NCBI GenBank assembly: GCA_902539115.1
Contig: CACBHP010000006.1
Span: 1 to 64,000 of the forward strand
Direction of reading: 5' to 3'
Source of the DNA: an uncultured Prochlorococcus sp.
GTDB taxonomy: Bacteria; Cyanobacteriota; Cyanobacteriia; PCC-6307; Cyanobiaceae
DNA length: 64,000 bases
Positions 49,318 through 60,064 of the stretch are shown in pieces. Every line of letters starts with the position of its first letter. The first letter of the stretch is position 1. The notes beneath the pieces are model-generated. The model was given only the letters and a program-made list of their open reading frames with translations. It was not told the origin of the DNA and did not search any database. The translations under genes were made by a program, and so were the position numbers.

Positions 49318-50319
49318 AGTTTGTGTTGGGAATGCAAACTCTATATTATTAGCCGCAAATTCCTCAATAATTCTTAAATTTATAGATTGTTGAGCTTCCA
49401 TAGCAGCGAGATAATTATTTGTTGGAATGTAATAAACAAGTTCGAAATTAAGACTGAAGTCGCCGAAATCTGTGAAATGACATCTATCAAAAGACGCATC
49501 TTTTGTCTCTTCAACTATTTTTTTAATTATTATTGGAATCAATTTCATAAGTTTTGGAGAGGTTTCATAAACAACTCCCAATTTATGCACTAACCTCCTT
49601 TTTTCCATTTGTGCGTAATTTGAAATTATTCCATTTGTTAGGGCGCTGTTGCTCATTACTATCACTTCTCCATTAATACTTCTTATCCTTGAGGATCTTA
49701 CTCCCACTCTCTCAACCATTCCCAGGACTCCATCAGATTTTATAAACTCACCTTTTTGAAAAGGTTTATCAAGCAAAATTGTTATATATTCAAAAAACTC
49801 CTGAACTGGATCTTTCAAAGCTAATCCTGCTCCAATACCTCCTGCACTTAGTAAAGCCCAAATAGCAGTCATTTGAACACCTATATTTTGTAAGAAAAAT
49901 ATTGAGCCAATAGTCCATGTTAATGCTTTTATCAATGGAGTTAGTGAAGATACCATTGAACTAATTGAGGAATCATTAATTTTCGAGGTCGATTCTGTTA
50001 AAGATCTTATTAAAACTTTATTGAGAGCTTTTATGATGATTATTAATATAAATAATTTCAAAATATTCAATAAGACAGAGATGAAAGTTATTTCATCAGC
50101 AAAAAAATAGTCAATTGAAAAATAAAATGAGAGGAGGAAACCTATAGGTTTTATAATTCCAGAGATCACCTCAAAAATAAAATCATCGAAATTTGTTTTT
50201 GTCCTTTTGGAAATCTTTTTAAAAAATATTTTTGAAAGTTTAGAAATTATTATCGACAATAAAGTTCCAATAAAAAAAATAGATATTGCCAGAAGGAAGT
50301 TTTCAGTAACTAATTTCAT
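49288..50319 (-). CDS. MscS-family mechanosensitive channel
   Basis: This 343-residue membrane protein belongs to the small-conductance mechanosensitive channel family, which vents solutes on hypo-osmotic shock. Several N-terminal helices precede the pore helix and beta domain: MTAIWALLSAGGIGAGLALKDPVQEFFEYITILLDKPFQKGEFI and VERVGVRSSRIRSINGEVIVMSNSALTNGIISNY are the family core. It starts at an ATG. Its stop overlaps the convergent SDR gene. Confidence 0.9.
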   Translation of the reverse strand: MKLVTENFLLAISIFFIGTLLSIIISKLSKIFFKKISKRTKTNFDDFIFEVISGIIKPIGFLLSFYFSIDYFFADEITFISVLLNILKLFILIIIIKALNKVLIRSLTESTSKINDSSISSMVSSLTPLIKALTWTIGSIFFLQNIGVQMTAIWALLSAGGIGAGLALKDPVQEFFEYITILLDKPFQKGEFIKSDGVLGMVERVGVRSSRIRSINGEVIVMSNSALTNGIISNYAQMEKRRLVHKLGVVYETSPKLMKLIPIIIKKIVEETKDASFDRCHFTDFGDFSLNFELVYYIPTNNYLAAMEAQQSINLRIIEEFAANNIEFAFPTQTLNIESNKAK

Positions 50320-50397
50320 GTTTAAATAAACCCAAAAAATTTATCTCTAATAAAATTTTAAATTATCTCTAAAAAACAAACCAGTCTTTATTTTTCT

Positions 50398-50967
50398 TTA
50401 ACTCATTATTATATTTCTAATTTCTTTAAATTCTTTTCTATCCGCAGTTTTACATAATTCAAAAATTATTGATTCAGTTGTTGTTAAGATCGCCCCACTC
50501 TGAGTCATTCTTTGTAATGCTATTTCATGATCTACCCTATTTCGACTTCCCATGGCATCTGATATGAGAATAACTTCAAACCCTTTTTGTAAACAATCTA
50601 AGGCAGTTTGTTGAATACAAATATGCGTTTCGATCCCACAAACTATCAAATTACTAATTTTCTTATCTTTAAGTTCTTTTAAAAATTCTTCTAATTGAGC
50701 TAGGCTAAATTCCATTTTTTCAAATTTTTTTAATCCTGCTATGGGTGATAATTCAGGTATTGTTACCCCCAATTTGAGTGGGTTCTGTTCAGATATAAAT
50801 ATGTTTTCTTCTAAAATTTGGTAAGCATTTAATAGCTTTTTGATGTTTTTGATTATTGAATCCTTATTGAAAATTGGTCTTATTATTTTTTCCTGAATAT
50901 CAATAATTAGCAAGGCGTTTAATTTCGATGATAATTTATCAGAAGAGATTTCTTGATCATTCATCAT
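50398..50967 (-). CDS. isochorismatase-family cysteine hydrolase
   Basis: This 189-residue protein is an isochorismatase-like hydrolase (nicotinamidase/YcaC group). The catalytic Asp is in LLIIDIQEKII, the Lys in KFEKMEFS, and the Cys in LIVCGIETHICIQQTALDCL. The GIETH motif with the following Cys is typical. The substrate, possibly an amide, is unknown. The gene starts at one of two adjacent ATGs and is divergent from the Fur-type gene across about 115 bases. Confidence 0.85.
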   Translation of the reverse strand: MMNDQEISSDKLSSKLNALLIIDIQEKIIRPIFNKDSIIKNIKKLLNAYQILEENIFISEQNPLKLGVTIPELSPIAGLKKFEKMEFSLAQLEEFLKELKDKKISNLIVCGIETHICIQQTALDCLQKGFEVILISDAMGSRNRVDHEIALQRMTQSGAILTTTESIIFELCKTADRKEFKEIRNIIMS

Positions 50968-51084
50968 TTACATATAAAAGATACATTTAACATAATATTT
51001 TGAAGAACTTTAGTAAACATTTTAAATCAAAAAGTTGTTTTACTCTCATCTACAGTTATTATTGAGAATAGCAAATGGTTCCTT

Positions 51085-51537
51085 TTGTCATTATCCTCGC
51101 AATACAATGTCATTACATCTCCTCTGGGAGATGGTTTACATAAAGAGGGGAAGAGGTTAACGCCTCAGAGGCTAAAGGTTCTTAATTTATTTGAAAATAT
51201 TGGCTCTGGAAAGCATCTTAGTGCTGAAGAGGTTCATGAAAAGTTAGTTAAAACAAGCTCCAAAGTTTCACTAGCAACAATTTATAGAACTTTAAGACTT
51301 TTAGTAAAAATGGGTTTGCTTCATGAATTAGAACTCAGTGAGGGTGGACACAGATATGAATTGCTTAGTAACGACACACCGGATCATCATCATTTGATTT
51401 GTATTAGGTGTGGAAGAACAGAAGAATTCGAAAATGAGGAAGTTTTAGAGGCAGGTAAAGTTGCAGCAAAAGTTAATGGTTTTAAACTAATTGAATCCTC
51501 TTTAAATGTTAGAGCTATTTGTCCTAATTGCATTTAG
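51085..51537 (+). CDS. Fur-family regulator, Zur-like
   Basis: This 150-residue metal-responsive repressor has the Fur winged-helix signature KRLTPQRLKVLNLFEN, LSAEEVHEKL and SLATIYRTLRLLVKMGLLHELELSEGGHRYEL. The dimerisation half carries the regulatory HHHLICIRCGRTEEF and two structural CxxC pairs (CIRC and CPNC). The pattern GHRYELL...HHHLIC with NVRAICPNC is closer to cyanobacterial FurB/Zur than to iron Fur. The start is a TTG. Zinc specificity is inference and no operator was located. Confidence 0.8.
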   Translation: MSLSSQYNVITSPLGDGLHKEGKRLTPQRLKVLNLFENIGSGKHLSAEEVHEKLVKTSSKVSLATIYRTLRLLVKMGLLHELELSEGGHRYELLSNDTPDHHHLICIRCGRTEEFENEEVLEAGKVAAKVNGFKLIESSLNVRAICPNCI

Positions 51538-51543
51538 GAGGTT

Positions 51544-52476
51544 TTAACTTAAAGTCCCTCCACAACTTGACCCTGCACCTGCAGTGCAAGCAAAACAATG
51601 TTCTTTTACAGCTACCCCGTAGTCAAAAGTAAATGATTCATCCAATAGATCAAAAAGTGTCTTTGGTCCTCTATTCTCTCTGAAATTTATCTGTTGGTTA
51701 AAGTCACAATCATATATTTCTCCTAGCCAATTTACGCTAATTGTCTTTTTACACATAAGATTTTCTAAGTTTTTTTCATTAAAATTTTCTTTAAGTAATT
51801 TGTAATAAGTATTTAGTTGCCCTTCTCTTCTAAGAGATTCTTCATATCTATTTATTGGCATGTTAGTTATTGTGTATAAATTATTAAAAACGATATTGTA
51901 TTTTTCGAATAGTATTTTTTTATAATCCTTCTCCAATGTTTCCTGAGAAGGAGGAAGAATTGGGCTTACAGGATTGTAAACAAGATTTAATTGTAATCCA
52001 TTTTCTTTCTTTCCATAGCCTAAATCATTAAGAATTTTTATAGCATTAATACTTTTTTCAAAAACTCCAAAGCCCCTTTGAAAATCAACATTATTTTTTT
52101 CATAACAAGGTAGCGAAGCAGTAACTATCACTTTATTCTTTGCAAGAAATTGAGGAAGATCTTCATAACCTTCTTCAAAGAAAATTGTCAAATTGCACCT
52201 ATCAATAATATCAACTTGTTTTGTGTTCAAACTGGTTATTAGGTTTTTAAATTCTGGGTGAAGTTCTGGCGCACCACCTGTAATATCTAAAGTCTTGATT
52301 TTGTATTTTTCAATTATCTTTGGAATAAGAGATATCATTTCATTGGACATTTTTTCAGTCCTTAGGGGACTCGAATTGACATGACAATGCTTACAAGCCT
52401 GATTGCATTTATAACCTATATTAATTTGCAAGGTTTCTATAGGTTCTTTATATATGGAGGGAAATTTTTCTTTCAT
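51544..52476 (-). CDS. arsS: ArsS-like radical SAM protein (arsenosugar biosynthesis type)
   Basis: This 310-residue radical SAM enzyme has the 4Fe-4S cysteine motif CxxxCxxC at residues 24, 28 and 31 (GYKCNQACKHCHV) and a C-terminal Cys-rich tail (DCDFNQQ, then EHCFACTAGAGSSCGG) that fits the ArsS/DUF3641 family. ArsS joins a 5'-deoxyadenosyl group to dimethylarsenite, giving arsenosugar. No arsM methyltransferase is next to it. It is convergent with the Zur-like gene across 6 bases. Confidence 0.85.
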   Translation of the reverse strand: MKEKFPSIYKEPIETLQINIGYKCNQACKHCHVNSSPLRTEKMSNEMISLIPKIIEKYKIKTLDITGGAPELHPEFKNLITSLNTKQVDIIDRCNLTIFFEEGYEDLPQFLAKNKVIVTASLPCYEKNNVDFQRGFGVFEKSINAIKILNDLGYGKKENGLQLNLVYNPVSPILPPSQETLEKDYKKILFEKYNIVFNNLYTITNMPINRYEESLRREGQLNTYYKLLKENFNEKNLENLMCKKTISVNWLGEIYDCDFNQQINFRENRGPKTLFDLLDESFTFDYGVAVKEHCFACTAGAGSSCGGTLS

Positions 52477-52516
52477 GAATCTATTATTTATAAATTGTCA
52501 TTCGAAAATTAAAAAG

Positions 52517-53737
52517 TCAACTATTTTTTTTAAAATTTGATCTCTTACTAGCAAGTTCAATAAACCAACTTATGTATTCTTTAGGACCATTTTTAAAAAC
52601 CATGTCAAACTTTAAGTTGTCATAAACATCACTGATCCCTATCAAACCAGTATTTTTTGTAGAGGGTCTTTCAACTTCACCAGAACTGCTATCTACAAAA
52701 ATTATTTTATTTTTAATCCCAAATTCATCACCTAATATTTGTATTAATTCTAGAAAAGACCTGTCACTTCCTCCTCTTAAATAACTTTTTTCATCATTAT
52801 TTTTTTTTGATGTGACTGTGTCTCCAACTCCTACGATCAAAGGCATATCTTCTTTTTGAATAGTTCTTTTGCATAAATCAACTTTCTCATTAACAGAATT
52901 TGGAGAGTTTCTAAAATTAAAATTTCTTCCAAAAGGAGCTTTACCAGTTTTATCCGCAATAAATTTATTTAAAAGAAATAAAACTCCATAATCTTTAACT
53001 GCTCCTTTAATAAGTAATTGTATGTCTGTTGATCCGATATCATCTTGAGAAGAAAGTTTAATTATTTCTCTACCATTTTTATTCCCTAAATTTGGAGATA
53101 TATGAAGGAAAAATGAGTTATTGAGGCCTTCGGATTCTGCTTTTAAGATGATTTCATTCATCATTTTTTCAAAACTAATTTGAATAAGCTTTCTTTTATC
53201 AGAATCTTTGTGAACTAAATCAAATAGACTATTGAAATTAATCGTTGGCGAGAAGCGCGTTTCACATATTGATTTTACTGCGTGAAAATTGATATCTTCT
53301 TGGCTAAGTTCGGGAAAAATATTCTTAACTATAAAATTAAATTTTGGTCTTATAAAACTAGGTACTTTAGATAAAAAATTTAGTTCTTTTTCTGACACTC
53401 CTTCAAAACTTATTTCACCTTTGCTGTCTTGATACTCTACTCCACAGGCTGCTAAACCTCTTAAATATAGTTCTTTGATTTTAGGCTCAGTAGTGCTCTT
53501 TAAACTTCTTTCTATTATTCTGTTAACCCCTCTTGGACCTTCATGTTCCCCACAAGTTAATACAAAGAATTCCTCGGCAAATTCTTTTACTGCATAGATA
53601 TATTTTGATTCTAACTTTCTAGTCATTGGATCTTTAACTAAAGGTATACAAACCCCATCAATATCTTGAATAAATAAGATATTTTTAGAAGAAATTAATT
53701 TTTTTTGTACCTTTAAATTACTTGCCATATATTCCAT
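52517..53737 (-). CDS. ggpP: glucosylglycerol-phosphate phosphatase
   Basis: This HAD-like phosphatase (GgpP/StpA) dephosphorylates glucosylglycerol-phosphate to the osmolyte glucosylglycerol. The HAD nucleophile motif is FIQDIDGVCIPLVKDPMTRK, and the family pattern FVLTCGEHEGPRGVNRIIER, then GLAACGVEYQDSKGEISFEGVSEKEL, matches Synechocystis StpA as I recall it. I chose the ATG at 53737 (406 residues) because the 21 residues before it, from a TTG at 53800, add only low-complexity sequence. A GpsA-like gene is divergent from it. Confidence 0.85.
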   Translation of the reverse strand: MEYMASNLKVQKKLISSKNILFIQDIDGVCIPLVKDPMTRKLESKYIYAVKEFAEEFFVLTCGEHEGPRGVNRIIERSLKSTTEPKIKELYLRGLAACGVEYQDSKGEISFEGVSEKELNFLSKVPSFIRPKFNFIVKNIFPELSQEDINFHAVKSICETRFSPTINFNSLFDLVHKDSDKRKLIQISFEKMMNEIILKAESEGLNNSFFLHISPNLGNKNGREIIKLSSQDDIGSTDIQLLIKGAVKDYGVLFLLNKFIADKTGKAPFGRNFNFRNSPNSVNEKVDLCKRTIQKEDMPLIVGVGDTVTSKKNNDEKSYLRGGSDRSFLELIQILGDEFGIKNKIIFVDSSSGEVERPSTKNTGLIGISDVYDNLKFDMVFKNGPKEYISWFIELASKRSNFKKNS

Positions 53738-53898
53738 ATTTATAATTATTTCTCTTTTTATCAGATTTCTTTTTATGAAATTATAAATTAAAAAATTCAA
53801 TATTTACAATAAATAATTTGCTATGGTCAAAAATTGCCTTAATGTAGAAAAATGTTGTTAAGGGTTAGAAATTAAAAAATTATCAAGAATTTCCAAAA

Positions 53899-55407
53899 AT
53901 GAAGAATAATTTCATAGAAAACATAAATGACGAAAAATATTTTTATTCATTTATTGAAGATATAGTGAACAGCAAAGTTGGATTCTACAGTGTTGGTTTA
54001 TATCCTGCATCACTAGCATACAACTGTGCTATGCATGGAAAATCAAATAATATTCTCTTAGCTCCTAGGGAAGATAGAGATTTGTTAGGTGCTTTCTCAA
54101 ATGATGTTCTTTCTGAAATGGATAATGAGATTATTGAAAAGATTAAGAGAATGGGACATTATTTTTCAGAGGGGAAAAGAAAGTCTTTTGATCTAAAAGA
54201 TCTTCTCTTGGAATGTGAGATAGTTATTCTTGCTTCAAACAGTAATCACATAAAAGATGATGTTAAACATGCTTTAGAACTCAGAAAAACTTTAAAAAGA
54301 GAAAATGTGGTTCTTGGTTGTCTCGTCGGTTCTTTTTGCATTGACAATAAAAATAAAAACCCTTTTATTCTCTGTAATAAATATCCAAATTTAGCTTTTT
54401 TTACAGGATTTCATCGTCACGGAGCTTTACGAAATCCTAATGATAGTTTTACTGCAAATTTCTGCCATCCTGATGCCCTAACTGCTTTAATAGGAGCACG
54501 CATTTTGAATCAATTGTCCCCGAAAATTCAAGTTTCGCCTGGAGTTCATAATATTGAATGTCAATATATAAAATCAATAAAAAATATCTCATCCATATTT
54601 GCAGGTTTTGTAAATAACTTTCACTCCGATAAGCCAGGAATGCTACCTAGCATTAATACAATTTTGTTAACTCAATGCTTAGATCAAGCCGCATCAGTAT
54701 CATTACAAGTTAGAAAAGAAAATAAATTAGAAAATAAACATCTTTCATTAAAAGAACTTGGTTATGGTGAGGAAATAATTAGTGCAAAGGAAATAATTAA
54801 TAATAAATTTCGTGAAAAAGGAGATTATACTTTTTCTCAATTAAATGCTGTTAAGGCTGATGTCTTAGGGAGTATGACTCTACCTACTGAAGGAAAACCT
54901 ACACGGAATTTTCAAGCAGGACAAGTTTTATCAGATATGCTTTTGCAACTTAATAGATGTCCAAAAGACGTCACAGAATTTGTAAATTGGTGTAATAAAT
55001 ACTCTCTCAGTCAAGGAGGTTTAGAAGGTTTAAAATCTTTAAAATTTTGGCCAGACATTTATAAAGAATTCAAAATCAAAAATAATAATTGTTCAATGAT
55101 TAATCTTATTTATTTATGCTTTAATGCTAATTCAGATGAAAAAAAAGAAATTTATAAGGTTTTAACTAGTTCAGAAGAGATCACTAATTTTTGTCAAGAA
55201 TCTGTGAAATCTGAATTATCTCTAGAACTAAATGAAAAATTAAAAGGAAATTATCTTTTTAATGATATTGAAAACCTTTACAAGAAATTGTTTATTAACA
55301 AAGAGGAAAATGATATTAAAAAAAATAAAAATAGTAATCAAATTTCTAAAAAAAATCCAAGTTATATTAATGTATTGAAAATTATCAATAACTATTTTAA
55401 TAATTGA
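53899..55407 (+). CDS. divergent glycerol-3-phosphate-dehydrogenase-like protein, function unknown
   Basis: This 502-residue protein is not a family I can name. Residues 27-125 look like a Rossmann domain (VGFYSVGLYPASLAYNCAMHG, then CEIVILASNSNHIKDDVKHAL), and residues about 215-350 resemble the helical domain of GpsA (IKSIKNISSIFAGFVNNFH, then LGSMTLPTEGKPTRNFQAGQVLSDML). The last 40 residues are Lys/Asn-rich and disordered. It starts at an ATG. It is divergent from ggpP, which suggests a role in supplying or using glycerol-3-phosphate for an osmolyte. The fold match is weak and is inference. Confidence 0.55.
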   Translation: MKNNFIENINDEKYFYSFIEDIVNSKVGFYSVGLYPASLAYNCAMHGKSNNILLAPREDRDLLGAFSNDVLSEMDNEIIEKIKRMGHYFSEGKRKSFDLKDLLLECEIVILASNSNHIKDDVKHALELRKTLKRENVVLGCLVGSFCIDNKNKNPFILCNKYPNLAFFTGFHRHGALRNPNDSFTANFCHPDALTALIGARILNQLSPKIQVSPGVHNIECQYIKSIKNISSIFAGFVNNFHSDKPGMLPSINTILLTQCLDQAASVSLQVRKENKLENKHLSLKELGYGEEIISAKEIINNKFREKGDYTFSQLNAVKADVLGSMTLPTEGKPTRNFQAGQVLSDMLLQLNRCPKDVTEFVNWCNKYSLSQGGLEGLKSLKFWPDIYKEFKIKNNNCSMINLIYLCFNANSDEKKEIYKVLTSSEEITNFCQESVKSELSLELNEKLKGNYLFNDIENLYKKLFINKEENDIKKNKNSNQISKKNPSYINVLKIINNYFNN

Positions 55408-55499
55408 TCTTTTATTTAATTTACTAAAAACCTAAGTTCTTCATTTATTTACTAATCTTGATTGCGGCGTTAGAATTATTATGACTTTAAAAGGTTTTT

Positions 55500-56150
55500 T
55501 TGAAAAAGGAATTATCACATCGTTCTCATGAACTGAAAGCTCTTGGTTGGAATCAAGAAGATTTAACAAGATACGAAGATTTATGGGACTACAGTCAAAG
55601 GTGGGGATTAATAAATTTAGAAAGAGAAGACAGACAGTTTTTAAAGAAGGCAGAAAAGTTACTCCCAAAGATCCTAAATAAAAAGATATCAGTTAAAAAA
55701 ACTATTGAAGAAAAATCATATTACTTATGGTTAAAATTTTATCTCGATGCAATTAATACTTTTAGTAATTCTAATCTTCCAAAAAATAAATATGGTGTTT
55801 GGACACTCTTAATTGAAGAGGAAATAAAACTTCTTAAGGAATTACAACCAGTTATGGGTCTTCCAGATACTATAAAAGCCAAAAATCTATTTGAAAATAG
55901 AAAAGAGCTCATAAATAAAGCTTTTAGCGAATTTGAAGCTAAAAACAACGACCATGGTTTCAATTTCGATGATGTTCTAAACAACTCTAAAAAAAATGTT
56001 GGTAAGAATTGGAAATCAATTACTGAAAAAGATCCAGAAGCTAATAAAACTTTTCCAATAATAGATTCTGAAAATATTGAGAAACTCAGATCTGCGATAA
56101 AAGAGGATTTGAGTTTATATATGAAAGATAATTACCCTTCATTAAAATAG
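55500..56150 (+). CDS. conserved hypothetical protein, helical
   Basis: This 216-residue soluble protein begins ELSHRSHELKALGWNQEDLTRYEDLWDYSQRWG and is predicted to be almost entirely helical, with LKELQPVMGLPDTIKAKNLFENRKELINKAF in the middle. I recall similar uncharacterised proteins in marine picocyanobacteria. The TTG at 55500 is the first possible start after an in-frame stop (TAA at 55488). It follows the GpsA-like gene by 92 bases on the same strand. Confidence 0.6.
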   Translation: MKKELSHRSHELKALGWNQEDLTRYEDLWDYSQRWGLINLEREDRQFLKKAEKLLPKILNKKISVKKTIEEKSYYLWLKFYLDAINTFSNSNLPKNKYGVWTLLIEEEIKLLKELQPVMGLPDTIKAKNLFENRKELINKAFSEFEAKNNDHGFNFDDVLNNSKKNVGKNWKSITEKDPEANKTFPIIDSENIEKLRSAIKEDLSLYMKDNYPSLK

Positions 56151-56214
56151 GATTTATAAATATTTATCTTTTTTTTGATTTTTTTGGGACTTTTTTAAGT
56201 TAAATAGATAATAG

Positions 56215-57558
<1,344 letters not shown>

Positions 57559-57571
57559 AAAAGGAGATTTA

Positions 57572-58462
57572 TTGGCTTTAATAATTCCTAGTAACTATCA
57601 CAAGATTAGTGATGTTGAGAAAAATCATATATCTTGGATCGAACCAGAATTGGCAAAAAGACAGGATATACGTCCTCTTAGGATTGGTATTTTGAATATC
57701 ATGCCTCTTGGCAAGCAATATGAATTTAACTTACTACATCCACTTGGTTTATCTCCTCTTCAAATTGAGCCAGTTTGGATAAAGCTTAAAACTCATTCTT
57801 ATAAAACATGGGATCTTAATCATCTAAATAATCTATATATAACTTGGGAAGAAGCAAATAATCCAGAACCGTTAGATGGAATTATTATTACTGGAGCCCC
57901 TATTGAGCACCTAGCCTTTGAGGATGTTAAGTATTGGGATGAATTTGTGAAAATTGTAGATGAAGCCAGAAATTCTTGTGCGAGTACTCTTGGATTATGT
58001 TGGGCTGGCTTTGCGCTGGCTTATTTGGCAGGGGTTGATAAGAAAGTTTTTGACAGGAAGTTATTTGGGGTATTCCCTTTAAAAAGTCTAGTTCCTGGAC
58101 ATCCTTTGATGGGAACACAAGATGATGAATTTATTTGTCCTCAAAGTAGATTTGCAGGATTACCGGATTTGGAGATGGAGAAGGCACAAAAAGAAGGGAA
58201 ATTGAATTTATTGGCTTATGGAGAAAACGTTGGATATACAATATTTGAATCTAAAGATCAAAAACAACTCATGCATTTAGGTCATCCTGAATATACGGTG
58301 CATAGAATTATTAGTGAAATTGAAAGAGACAAAGAAAAGGGAGATGTTCCTCCTCCTGAAAATTTTGATCTGAATAGTTTAAAAACCGCTTGGAGATCAC
58401 ATAGAAATTTGCTTTTTCAGCAATGGCTTTGGTTTTGTTATCAACAAGTTAGTCTTAATTAA
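57572..58462 (+). CDS. metA: homoserine O-acetyltransferase (MetA type)
   Basis: MetA acylates homoserine, the first committed step to methionine. The 296-residue protein has PLRIGILNIMPLGKQ, the catalytic Cys in TLGLCWAGFALAY, and LMHLGHPEY with the His. The residue known to set the acyl donor follows GAP-I in IITGAPIEHLAF and is Glu112, as in acetyl-CoA-using enzymes (E. coli has Gly and uses succinyl-CoA). That agrees with the adjacent O-acetylhomoserine sulfhydrylase. It starts at a TTG. Confidence 0.92.
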   Translation: MALIIPSNYHKISDVEKNHISWIEPELAKRQDIRPLRIGILNIMPLGKQYEFNLLHPLGLSPLQIEPVWIKLKTHSYKTWDLNHLNNLYITWEEANNPEPLDGIIITGAPIEHLAFEDVKYWDEFVKIVDEARNSCASTLGLCWAGFALAYLAGVDKKVFDRKLFGVFPLKSLVPGHPLMGTQDDEFICPQSRFAGLPDLEMEKAQKEGKLNLLAYGENVGYTIFESKDQKQLMHLGHPEYTVHRIISEIERDKEKGDVPPPENFDLNSLKTAWRSHRNLLFQQWLWFCYQQVSLN

Positions 58463-58468
58463 CTTTTT

Positions 58469-60034
58469 TTAATGAGCGCTTTCTAAACCACCTAGTCTCT
58501 CAAATAAGTTAAGACTTTCTTTATTTAATCCTACAATCTCAACTTTTGAACCACCATTCTGGAATTTTCTAATAATTTGCTCAAGAGCAACAACGCCACT
58601 TTGATCCCAAATATGAGCTGAAGACATATCAATTACAATATTTTCTGGATGTTCATGAATATCAAATCCTTGTAAAAAATAAATTTTACTTACAAAAAAT
58701 AATTGTCCTTTTACTTTGTAGGTAGTCAAATTATTTTCTTTCACTCTTGAGACAGTTATAACTTTCGCGACTTTTCTGCTGAACAGAATTGCAGCTAATG
58801 CAACTCCTGCAATAACTCCAAGTGCAAGATTATGAGGTTTTGTGAGCATAGTAACTGCAAAAGTCATAAGCATGACTGCAGTATCACTTTTAGGTATCTT
58901 TCTAATATTTTTTAATCCATTTATATCTGCTGTACTTATTGCGATCGTTATCATTATTGCTACTAAAGCAGCCATTGGTATTGCTCCAATCCAAGTCTTC
59001 AAGAGGATAATCATAATTAGTAGAGATATACCTGAGGAGAGGGTTGATAATCTAGATTTGCCACCATTCTCAGTATTCATAACAGATTGCCCAACTAAGG
59101 CACATCCTGCCATTCCACCAAATAAGGATGCCACAATATTTGCGATTCCCTGTCCTCTTGCTTCTTTATTTTTATTAGAACTTGTATCAGTTACATCGTC
59201 TAAAATGTCTTGAGTTAAAAAGGTTTCCATTAAACCCACGAGAGATATCGCAAGTGAAGTCGGCAAAATTATTCCTAATGTTTCAAGACTAAAAGGGACT
59301 TTCCCATTTTCTATTGATCCAAAAGGAAGAGAAATACTTGGTAATCCATCAGGTAATTTACCCAAATCGCTAACAGTTGGGACATCTAGATTAAAGAATA
59401 TACTTATAAGAGTAATTACTATTATTGCAATAAGTTGAGATGGGACTACTTTTGTGATTTTTGGAAGCCCATATATAATTACTAATCCTAGGATTAAAAG
59501 AATCCAAACTACTGGAATCTGAGAATTAACTGGATATTGACTTATAGTATTTTCAACTAATCCTTTTGATTCTTTAATACCTATTCCTAACTGAGGGAGT
59601 TGTGCTTGAAATATTAAAAGTGCTAGTGCATTTACAAATCCACTTAATACTCCTGTTGGCACGAATCTCATTTGGTAGGCAAGTCTTAAATATCCCCAAA
59701 GAATTTGGAATATTCCAGTTAATATTCCAGCTGCAATAAGATATGGGACTCCTAATCCAGGGGCTTGAGATTCTCCATAAGCAACAAGTCCAGTCATTAA
59801 AAGAGCTGTTGAACCTGTAGCTGAAGTGATCATCCCTCTTCTTCCTCCAACTATCGCAATTGTTATAGATAAACAAAATGCACCAAAAAGGCCAACTTTA
59901 GGATCTACACCAGCAATACCTGAAAAAGCAATTGCTTCAGGGATCATTGCAAAAGCAACAACTAAGCCAGAGAGAATATTTGACTTTGGATCATCTAACC
60001 AATTTTTTGATAAATATCTTGAGAAATTTGACAT
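58469..60034 (-). CDS. SulP-family anion transporter with STAS domain
   Basis: This is a 521-residue SulP transporter for sulfate or bicarbonate (BicA-like). About 10-14 membrane helices include GLVVAFAMIPEAIAFSGIAGVDPKVGLFGAF and the ATGSTALLM segment, and a C-terminal STAS domain begins near residue 430 (VIDMSSAHIWDQSGVVALEQII). Neighbouring metY and metA would suit sulfate supply, while BicA homologues are common in marine picocyanobacteria. The substrate is undecided. It starts at an ATG. Confidence 0.9.
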   Translation of the reverse strand: MSNFSRYLSKNWLDDPKSNILSGLVVAFAMIPEAIAFSGIAGVDPKVGLFGAFCLSITIAIVGGRRGMITSATGSTALLMTGLVAYGESQAPGLGVPYLIAAGILTGIFQILWGYLRLAYQMRFVPTGVLSGFVNALALLIFQAQLPQLGIGIKESKGLVENTISQYPVNSQIPVVWILLILGLVIIYGLPKITKVVPSQLIAIIVITLISIFFNLDVPTVSDLGKLPDGLPSISLPFGSIENGKVPFSLETLGIILPTSLAISLVGLMETFLTQDILDDVTDTSSNKNKEARGQGIANIVASLFGGMAGCALVGQSVMNTENGGKSRLSTLSSGISLLIMIILLKTWIGAIPMAALVAIMITIAISTADINGLKNIRKIPKSDTAVMLMTFAVTMLTKPHNLALGVIAGVALAAILFSRKVAKVITVSRVKENNLTTYKVKGQLFFVSKIYFLQGFDIHEHPENIVIDMSSAHIWDQSGVVALEQIIRKFQNGGSKVEIVGLNKESLNLFERLGGLESAH

Positions 60035-60064
60035 TGTAAGTTTCTTTATACTTAAGAAGTTACC

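Noticed and set aside
51050-51084. Possible Fur/Zur box before the Fur-family gene (TTATTATTGAGAATA)
   Set aside because: Only one half resembles the inverted repeat; the second half does not match.
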